Shown piece by piece: positions 13,892 to 19,749 of a stretch of 19,749 bases of DNA. The stretch's first letter is position 1, and every line of letters begins with the position of its first letter. A model generated the notes under the pieces. It did no database searches. It had not been told where the DNA came from and was given only the letters and a program-made list of their open reading frames with translations. Origin of the DNA: Zeimonas sp044507525 (GTDB lineage Bacteria > Pseudomonadota > Gammaproteobacteria > Burkholderiales > Burkholderiaceae_E); contig JBIQJM010000058.1 of assembly GCA_044507525.1 (NCBI GenBank), positions 1 through 19,749 of the forward strand. The letters are read 5' to 3'. Position numbers and translations under genes: made by a program.

Positions 13892-16267
13892 ATGGTCAAG
13901 CTGGAAGTCGACGGCCGCGAGGTCGAGGTGCCCGAGGGCAGCATGGTGATGCATGCGGCGCACAAGCTCGACATCTACGTGCCGCATTTCTGCTATCACA
14001 AGAAGCTGTCCATCGCGGCGAACTGCCGGATGTGCCTGGTAGAGGTCGAGAAGGCGCCGAAGCCGCTGCCGGCGTGCGCCACGCCGGTCAGCAGCGGGAT
14101 GAAGGTGTTCACGCGCTCCGAGATGGCGCTGCGTGCGCAGAAGGGCGTGATGGAGTTCCTGCTCATCAACCATCCGCTCGACTGCCCCGTCTGCGACAAG
14201 GGCGGCGAATGCCAGCTGCAGGACCTCTCCGTCGGCTACGGCTACTCGGCCTCGCAGTTCAAGGAGCGCAAGCGCGTCGTCACGCCGAAGCCGATGGGGC
14301 CGCTGATCTCGGCGCGCGAGATGCAGCGCTGCATTCACTGCACCCGCTGCGTGCGCTTCGGCATCGAGATCGGCGGCGTGCAGGAACTCGGGATGGCCAA
14401 CCGCGGCGAGCATTCCGAGATCCTCTCGTTCGTCGGCCGCGCGGTCGACTCCGAGCTTTCCGGCAACATGATCGACGTCTGCCCGGTCGGTGCGCTGCTC
14501 AGCAAGCCGTTCCGGTTCACCGCGCGCAACTGGGAGCTCGCCCGGCGCAAGTCGGTCTCGCCGCACGACTCGCTCGGCTCGAACCTCATCGTGCAGGTTC
14601 GCGGAAACCGCGTGATGCGCGTGCTGCCGCTCGAGAACGAGCCGGTCAACGAATGCTGGCTGTCCGACCGTGACCGCTTCTCGTACGAGGCGCTCGCGAG
14701 CGAGGCGCGCCTCGAGGCGCCGATGATCCGCCAGGACGGCGAATGGCGCGTCACCGACTGGCCGACCGCGCTCGACTACGCGTCGCACGCGCTGCGCACG
14801 GTGCGCACCGAGCACGGCGCGCAGGCCATCGGCGCGCTCGGCTCCGGCCAGAGCACGGTCGAGGAACTGCACCTGCTCGCGCGGCTGGTTCGCGGCATGG
14901 GCAGCGAGCACGTCGACTTTCGCACGCGCCAGGTCGACTTCTCCGCCGATGCGCTGCGCGCAGGCGTCCCCTGGCTCGGCATGCCGGTGGCCGACGTCGA
15001 GTCGCTCGACCGGCTGCTGCTCGTCGGCTCGACGCTGCGCAAGGACCATCCGCTGTTCGCCTCGCGCGTGCGCAAGGCGGCGAAGGCGGGCGCGCAGGTC
15101 TCGATCGTGCATGCGGCCGACGACGACCTGCTGATGCCGCTCGCCGGCCGCATCGTCGTCGCGCCGTCGCGCTGGACGCAGGCGCTGCGCGAGCTGCTCG
15201 CGGCGCTGCGCGCCGAGGGCGGGCAGGCCGGCGATTCCGGTCCTTCCGACGCTGTCCGCGCCGTCGCCGAGTCGCTGCGCAGCGGCGAGAAGCGTGCGGT
15301 GCTCGTCGGCAACGAAGCGATGCATCACCCCGAGTTCGCGCAGATCGTCTCGCTCGCCCGCGCGATCGCGGAAGCGACGTCGGCGCGTTTCGGCGTGATC
15401 GGCGACGCCGCGAACGCGGTCGGCGGCTACCTGGCGGGTGCCGTGCCGGGCAACGGCGGGCTGAACGCCGCGTCCATGTTCGAGCAGCCGCGCAAGCTCT
15501 ACCTGCTGCTGAACGTCGAGCCTGCACGCGACGTGGCGCGTCCCGGCCTGGCGCTCGACGCGCTGGCGAAGGCCGACTCGGTGATCGCGTTGTCGGCGTA
15601 CCGATCGCCCGAGCTGATGGAGCTCGCCGACTGCCTGCTGCCGATCACGCCGTTCACCGAGACCTCGGGCACCTTCGTGAGCGGCGAGGGCCGGGTGCAG
15701 ACCTTCAACGGCGTGGCGCCGCCGCTGGCCGAAGCCCGTCCGGCGTGGAAGGTGCTGCGCGTGCTCGGCAACCTGCTCGAGCTCGACGGCTTCGACGCCG
15801 ACAGCGCCGAGCAGGTGCGCAAGGGCGCGCTGCCCGATGACGTCGCCGCGCGACTCGACAACGCGCTGCGCGAGGCGCCCGCTCCGGGCGCGTCGGGCGG
15901 CGAAGGCGCGTCGTCGCGCAACGGCGGGGCCGCGCTCGAGCGGCTGGCCGAGGTGCCGATCTACGACACCGACCCCATCGTGCGCCGTGCGCCGAGCCTG
16001 CAGCAGACGAACGACGCGCTGCTCGCAAGGCGCGCGCGCATGAACGCGGCGACCGCCGCGCGCCTGGGGCTGCAGGAGGGCGAGCAGGTGCTGCTGCGCC
16101 AGGAGCGGGGCGATCGCAGCGGCGAGGCGGTGCTCGAGCTCCTCGTGGACGAGGCGCTCGCCGACGGCGTCGTGCGCGTCCCGGCCGCGCTCGCCGAGAC
16201 CTCGTCGCTGCCCGAGGGTTTCGGGCCGATCCACGTCGAACGTTTCTCTCCCGGCCGTCCCAGCTGA
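13892..16267 (+). CDS. nuoG: NADH-quinone oxidoreductase subunit G
   Basis: The largest subunit of complex I (75 kDa type, 791 residues). It carries three iron-sulfur clusters: N1b on Cys34, Cys45, Cys48 and Cys62; N5 on His94, Cys98, Cys101 and Cys107 (HPLDCPVCDKGGEC); and N4 on Cys147, Cys150, Cys153 and Cys197 (RCIHCTRC, then DVCPVGAL). The C-terminal part, about 220-791, is the molybdopterin-oxidoreductase-like domain, which has no metal here. The extra N7 cluster of E. coli and Thermus is missing: the CxxCxxxC segment is replaced by KSVSPHDSLGS. A low-complexity Gly/Ser/Ala stretch lies near 668-685. The start is set by conserved MVKLEVDGREVEVPEG; the upstream ribosome binding site is weak. 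nuoH follows after 19 bases. Confidence 0.97.
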   Translation: MVKLEVDGREVEVPEGSMVMHAAHKLDIYVPHFCYHKKLSIAANCRMCLVEVEKAPKPLPACATPVSSGMKVFTRSEMALRAQKGVMEFLLINHPLDCPVCDKGGECQLQDLSVGYGYSASQFKERKRVVTPKPMGPLISAREMQRCIHCTRCVRFGIEIGGVQELGMANRGEHSEILSFVGRAVDSELSGNMIDVCPVGALLSKPFRFTARNWELARRKSVSPHDSLGSNLIVQVRGNRVMRVLPLENEPVNECWLSDRDRFSYEALASEARLEAPMIRQDGEWRVTDWPTALDYASHALRTVRTEHGAQAIGALGSGQSTVEELHLLARLVRGMGSEHVDFRTRQVDFSADALRAGVPWLGMPVADVESLDRLLLVGSTLRKDHPLFASRVRKAAKAGAQVSIVHAADDDLLMPLAGRIVVAPSRWTQALRELLAALRAEGGQAGDSGPSDAVRAVAESLRSGEKRAVLVGNEAMHHPEFAQIVSLARAIAEATSARFGVIGDAANAVGGYLAGAVPGNGGLNAASMFEQPRKLYLLLNVEPARDVARPGLALDALAKADSVIALSAYRSPELMELADCLLPITPFTETSGTFVSGEGRVQTFNGVAPPLAEARPAWKVLRVLGNLLELDGFDADSAEQVRKGALPDDVAARLDNALREAPAPGASGGEGASSRNGGAALERLAEVPIYDTDPIVRRAPSLQQTNDALLARRARMNAATAARLGLQEGEQVLLRQERGDRSGEAVLELLVDEALADGVVRVPAALAETSSLPEGFGPIHVERFSPGRPS

Positions 16268-16286
16268 GCAAGAACCGAACAATCCG

Positions 16287-17360
16287 ATGGACAACCTGCT
16301 GAACGGCCTGACTACCTGGGGAGCGGACACGATGGGCGGCGCCTGGCCCGTCGTCTGGACCCTCGCGAAGATCATCCTGCTCGTGGTGCCGCTGCTCGGC
16401 TGCGTCGCCTACCTCACGCTGTGGGAGCGCAAGCTGATCGGCTACATGCACCTGCGCCTCGGGCCGAACCGCGTCGGGCCGGGCGGACTGCTGCAGCCGA
16501 TCGCCGACGCGTTCAAGCTGATCTTCAAGGAAATCATCCTTCCGACGCAGGCGAGCCGCGGGCTGTATCTGCTCGGCCCGGTGATGACGATCATGCCGGC
16601 GATGGCCGCCTGGGTGGTCATCCCGTTCGGGCCCGAGATGGCGCTCGCGAACGTCAACGCGGGGCTGCTGCTGCTGCTGGCGATCACCTCGGTCGAGGTC
16701 TACGGCGTCATCATCGCCGGCTGGGCGACGAACTCGAAGTACGCCTTCCTCGGCGCGATGCGCGCCTCGGCGCAGATGATCTCGTACGAGATCGGCATCG
16801 GCTTCGCCCTCGTCGTCGTGCTGATGGTCTCGGGCAGCCTGAACCTCACCGAGATCGTCCTCGGCCAGGACCGCGGCTGGTTCGCCGATCGCGGCATCAA
16901 TTTCCTGTCGTGGAACTGGCTGCCGCTGCTGCCCATCTTCGTCGTCTACGTGGTGTCGTCGGTGGCCGAAACGGCGCGCCACCCCTTCGACGTCGTCGAG
17001 GGCGAGTCGGAGATCGTCGCCGGGCACATGGTCGAGTACTCGGGGATGGGCTTCGCCATCTTCTTCCTCGCCGAATACGCGAACATGATCCTGCTGTCGG
17101 CGGTGGCGTCGATCATGTTCCTCGGCGGCTGGCTGCCGCCGATCGACTCGGCCGTCTTCAACTGGATTCCGGGCTGGATCTGGCTCGGGATCAAGACCTT
17201 CTTCGTCGTGTCGCTGTACATCTGGTTCCGCGCGACCTTCCCGCGCTACCGCTACGACCAGATCATGCGGCTCGGCTGGAAGATCTTCATTCCGGTCACG
17301 CTGTTCTGGCTCGTCGTCATCGCCGTGTGGATGCAGACGCCCTGGAACATCTGGAACTGA
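16287..17360 (+). CDS. nuoH: NADH-quinone oxidoreductase subunit H
   Basis: A 357-residue membrane subunit joining the peripheral and membrane arms of complex I and forming part of the quinone channel. About eight hydrophobic helices are visible. Key conserved parts are WERKLIGYMHLRLGPNRVGP (46-65), SVEVYGVIIAGWATNSKYAFLG (135-156), and the acidic loop EGESEIVAGHMVEYSGMGF (238-256) next to the quinone entrance. The C-terminal FRATFPRYRYDQIMRLGWK (314-332) is also typical. The ATG at 16287 lies 20 bases after the nuoG stop with only a weak ribosome binding site, so coupling to nuoG is likely. nuoI follows after 22 bases. Confidence 0.98.
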   Translation: MDNLLNGLTTWGADTMGGAWPVVWTLAKIILLVVPLLGCVAYLTLWERKLIGYMHLRLGPNRVGPGGLLQPIADAFKLIFKEIILPTQASRGLYLLGPVMTIMPAMAAWVVIPFGPEMALANVNAGLLLLLAITSVEVYGVIIAGWATNSKYAFLGAMRASAQMISYEIGIGFALVVVLMVSGSLNLTEIVLGQDRGWFADRGINFLSWNWLPLLPIFVVYVVSSVAETARHPFDVVEGESEIVAGHMVEYSGMGFAIFFLAEYANMILLSAVASIMFLGGWLPPIDSAVFNWIPGWIWLGIKTFFVVSLYIWFRATFPRYRYDQIMRLGWKIFIPVTLFWLVVIAVWMQTPWNIWN

Positions 17361-17382
17361 CCGGCGCAGGAGTCACGACGCA

Positions 17383-17871
17383 ATGGCTGCCGTAAAGGAT
17401 TTCCTCTCCAGTTTCATGCTGCGCGAGATGCTCGACGGGCTGCGGCTCACGGGCAGGTACCTGTTCGCGCGCAAGATCACCATCCAGTACCCCGAGGAGA
17501 AGACGCCGCAGTCGCCGCGCTTCCGCGGACTGCACGCGCTGCGCCGCTACCCGAACGGCGAGGAGCGCTGCATCGCGTGCAAGCTGTGCGAGGCGGTATG
17601 CCCGGCGCTGGCCATCACCATCGAATCGGCCGAGCGCGACGACGGCACGCGCCGCACCACGCGCTACGACATCGACCTCACCAAGTGCATCTTCTGCGGA
17701 TTCTGCGAGGAGAGCTGCCCGGTCGATTCGATCGTCGAGACGAACGTCCTCGAGTACCACGGCGAGAAGCGCGGCGACCTCTATTTCACCAAGGAGATGC
17801 TGCTCGCCGTCGGCGACCGTTACGAGCAGCAGATCGCCGCCGACCGCGCGGCCGACGCGCGCTACCGCTGA
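17383..17871 (+). CDS. nuoI: NADH-quinone oxidoreductase subunit I
   Basis: A 162-residue ferredoxin-like subunit of complex I carrying clusters N6a and N6b, which pass electrons to N2 in NuoB. Two classic [4Fe-4S] motifs are present: CIACKLCEAVCP (Cys63, 66, 69, 73) and CIFCGFCEESCP (Cys102, 105, 108, 112). The N-terminal amphipathic stretch (about 5-30), which lies along the membrane, and YPEEK (36-40) are typical of the family. AGGAG ten bases before the ATG at 17383 serves as ribosome binding site. nuoJ follows after nine bases. Confidence 0.98.
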   Translation: MAAVKDFLSSFMLREMLDGLRLTGRYLFARKITIQYPEEKTPQSPRFRGLHALRRYPNGEERCIACKLCEAVCPALAITIESAERDDGTRRTTRYDIDLTKCIFCGFCEESCPVDSIVETNVLEYHGEKRGDLYFTKEMLLAVGDRYEQQIAADRAADARYR

Positions 17872-17880
17872 AGGCACACG

Positions 17881-18492
17881 ATGACCGCACAGCCGGTTCT
17901 GTTCTACCTGTTCGCCGCGATCGCCGTCTTCTCCGCGGTGCGCGTGATCACCGCGCGCAATCCCGTGCACTCGGTGCTCTTCCTCGTGCTCACCTTCGCG
18001 ACGGTCGCCTGCATCTGGCTGCTGCTCGGGGCGGAGTTCCTGGCCATCACGCTGGTGCTCGTCTACGTCGGCGCCGTGATGGTGCTGTTCCTGTTCGTCG
18101 TGATGATGCTCGACATCAACCTCGACCGGATCCGGCACGGCTTCTGGCGCAACCTGCCGGTGGCGCTGTTCGTCGGCATCGTGATGGTGATCGAGCTCGC
18201 GCTGGTGCTGATGACGGCGTTCAACGACCCGCAGAGCAACGTTCCGCCGCTTCCGGCCGACTACAGCAACACGAAGGCGCTCGGCAAGCTGCTCTACACC
18301 GACTACGTCTTCGCCTTCGAAACCGCGGCGGTCGTGCTGCTGCTGGCGATGGTGGCTGCCATCGGCCTCACGCTGCGCCGGCGCAAGGACGCGCGCTACA
18401 GCGACGCCAGCGTCGCCGTGCGCACGCGTGCGGCCGACCGCCTTCGCATCGTTCGCATCCCGGCCCGGCCGCGCGACGCGGAGCCCTCATGA
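17881..18492 (+). CDS. nuoJ: NADH-quinone oxidoreductase subunit J
   Basis: A 203-residue membrane subunit of complex I with five hydrophobic helices at about 6-22, 30-49, 54-77, 92-113 and 146-166. Helix 3, with VYVGAVMVLFLFVVMML (61-77), is the conserved element whose shape change is thought to link quinone chemistry to proton pumping. The segment after residue 168 is basic and variable. GAAGG six bases upstream supports the ATG at 17881. Its stop overlaps the nuoK start by four bases (ATGA). Confidence 0.96.
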   Translation: MTAQPVLFYLFAAIAVFSAVRVITARNPVHSVLFLVLTFATVACIWLLLGAEFLAITLVLVYVGAVMVLFLFVVMMLDINLDRIRHGFWRNLPVALFVGIVMVIELALVLMTAFNDPQSNVPPLPADYSNTKALGKLLYTDYVFAFETAAVVLLLAMVAAIGLTLRRRKDARYSDASVAVRTRAADRLRIVRIPARPRDAEPS

Positions 18493-18797
18493 CCCTCACG
18501 CTCGCCCACTACCTGGTGCTCGGCGCGATCCTGTTCGCGATCAGCATCACCGGCATCTTCCTGAACCGGCGCAACGTCATCATCGTGCTGATGGCGATCG
18601 AGCTGATGCTGCTCGCGGTGAACCTGAACTTCATCGCGTTCTCGCATTTCCTCGGCGACGCCGCCGGACAGGTCTTCGTGTTCTTCATCATGACCGTCGC
18701 CGCCGCCGAGGCGGCGATCGGCCTGGCGATCCTCGTCGTGCTGTTCCGCACGATCGAATCGATCGACGTGAAGGACCTCGACGCGCTGAAAGGCTGA
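18489..18797 (+). CDS. nuoK: NADH-quinone oxidoreductase subunit K
   Basis: A 102-residue, three-helix membrane subunit of complex I (MrpC/ND4L type) contributing to the proton path. Helices lie at about 4-24, 29-50 and 61-86. The two buried glutamates needed for activity in E. coli (Glu36 and Glu72 there) are Glu38 in LMAIELMLL and Glu74 in AAAEAAIG. The family sequence LNRRNVIIVLMAIELMLLAVN is intact. The ATG at 18489 overlaps the nuoJ stop (ATGA) and has GGAG five bases upstream. A 42-base gap containing a five-pair hairpin (GGCGC/GCGCC, 18799-18811) precedes nuoL. Confidence 0.97.
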   Translation: MTLTLAHYLVLGAILFAISITGIFLNRRNVIIVLMAIELMLLAVNLNFIAFSHFLGDAAGQVFVFFIMTVAAAEAAIGLAILVVLFRTIESIDVKDLDALKG

Positions 18798-18839
18798 CGG
18801 CGCGCTGCGCCCCGAAGAAGAACCGATTCCGCCCGCCCC

Positions 18840-19749
18840 ATGAAAACCGCCTACCTGCTCGCCGCCTTCGCTCCGTTGGTCGGCGCCCTCGTCGCAGGCC
18901 TGTTCGGCCGAAGCATCGGCCGTGCGAACTCGCACCGGGTGACGATCCTCGGCGTCGCGATCTCGTTCGCCGCGTCGGCATGGACGCTGCTCGACGTGCT
19001 CGCCGGCAACACCTTCGACGGCACCCTCTATACCTGGGCGAGCGTCGCCGGGCTGAACATCGAGGTCGGCTTCCTCATCGACACGCTGAGCGCCACGATG
19101 ATGTGCGTCGTCACCTTCGTGTCGCTGATGGTGCACGTGTACACGATCGGCTACATGGCCGACGACCCGGGCTACCAGCGCTTCTTCTCGTACATCTCGT
19201 TGTTCACCTTCTCGATGATGATGCTCGTGATGGCGAACAACTTCATGCAGTTGTTCTTCGGGTGGGAGGCGGTCGGCCTCGTCTCGTACCTGCTGATCGG
19301 CTTCTGGTACACCCGGCCGAGCGCGATCTACGCGAACCTGAAGGCCTTCCTCGTGAACCGGGTCGGCGACTTCGGCTTCGTCATCGGCATCGGGCTCGTG
19401 CTGGCCTTCTTCGGCACGCTCGACTACGGCGAGACCTTCGCCGCGGCGCCCGCGCTCGCCGACCGTACGCACGAGTTCTGGCCGGGCGCGTCGTGGTCGG
19501 TGATCACGGCGATCTGCCTGTTCCTCTTCGTGGGCGCGATGGGCAAGTCGGCCCAGTTCCCGCTGCACGTGTGGCTGCCCGACTCGATGGAAGGCCCCAC
19601 CCCGATCTCGGCGCTGATCCACGCGGCGACGATGGTCACCGCGGGGATCTTCATGGTCGCGCGCATGTCGCCGCTCTACGAGCTGTCCGACGTGGCGCTC
19701 GGCGTCGTCATCACGATCGGTGCGATCACGGCGCTCTTCATGGGGCTGC
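18840..19749 (+). CDS. nuoL: NADH-quinone oxidoreductase subunit L (partial, 3' end outside window)
   Basis: The first 303 codons of the large antiporter-like subunit at the far end of the complex I membrane arm; the frame is open to the window edge with no stop. Visible family features are the N-terminal proton-antiporter-type segment (FLIDTLSATMMCVVTFVSLMVHVYTIGYM, in parts at 78-106), Glu143 in FFGWEAVGLVSY, Asp177 in NRVGDFGF, Lys236 in GAMGKSAQFPLHVWLPDSMEG (233-252, in parts), and His261 in ALIHAATMVTAG. Glu143 and Lys236 correspond to the proton-transfer pair essential in E. coli NuoL. The ATG at 18840 fits the normal N-terminus but has no ribosome binding site close by. nuoM and nuoN are expected to follow beyond the window. 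Confidence 0.97.
   Translation, partial: MKTAYLLAAFAPLVGALVAGLFGRSIGRANSHRVTILGVAISFAASAWTLLDVLAGNTFDGTLYTWASVAGLNIEVGFLIDTLSATMMCVVTFVSLMVHVYTIGYMADDPGYQRFFSYISLFTFSMMMLVMANNFMQLFFGWEAVGLVSYLLIGFWYTRPSAIYANLKAFLVNRVGDFGFVIGIGLVLAFFGTLDYGETFAAAPALADRTHEFWPGASWSVITAICLFLFVGAMGKSAQFPLHVWLPDSMEGPTPISALIHAATMVTAGIFMVARMSPLYELSDVALGVVITIGAITALFMGL

Noticed and set aside
13796..16375. 859-codon minus-strand open frame opposite nuoG
   Set aside because: It mirrors the nuoG codons on the opposite strand, its composition is biased, and nuoG is certain in the forward frame.

Overview
The window is GC-rich, densely packed bacterial chromosome with almost no AT-rich or foreign-looking stretches. Gene order and protein sequences point to a betaproteobacterium of the Burkholderiales type. 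The evidence is a sigma factor/DUF3619/DUF3106/RDD operon divergent from ilvIHC, followed by psd-pssA, and tpiA-secG-tRNA-Leu in front of a nuo operon. Genus cannot be told from the sequence alone.

Left end (1-2271, minus strand): four genes, each overlapping the next by 1-4 bases. They encode an ECF-type RNA polymerase sigma factor, a one-pass membrane protein (DUF3619), an exported repeat protein (DUF3106) and an RDD-family membrane protein. Their arrangement resembles a sigma factor with a membrane-bound regulator, but no function is established by the sequence. Bases 1-165 hold no gene I can identify.

Middle left (2272-7531, plus strand): a 292-base divergent control region with a good sigma70-like promoter, then ilvI, ilvH and ilvC (acetolactate synthase and ketol-acid reductoisomerase, branched-chain amino acid synthesis). 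These are followed by psd and pssA, which make phosphatidylethanolamine by way of phosphatidylserine.

Middle right (7532-9047): a new promoter, tpiA (triosephosphate isomerase), secG (protein export) and tRNA-Leu(GAG). A second promoter-like sequence lies in the end of secG, its -10 box sharing bases with the secG stop codon.

Right end (9062-19749, plus strand): the respiratory complex I operon nuoA-nuoB-nuoC-nuoD-nuoE-nuoF-nuoG-nuoH-nuoI-nuoJ-nuoK and the first 303 codons of nuoL, which runs off the window. All cluster ligands expected for a working NADH:quinone oxidoreductase are visible, apart from the optional N7 cluster of NuoG, which is absent.

The most unusual feature is between nuoA and nuoB: a 133-base spacer with a 30-base tandem repeat. 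It can encode a 44-residue peptide coupled at both ends to its neighbours, and it ends in a hairpin that covers the nuoB ribosome binding site. No mobile elements, CRISPR arrays or rRNA genes were seen.
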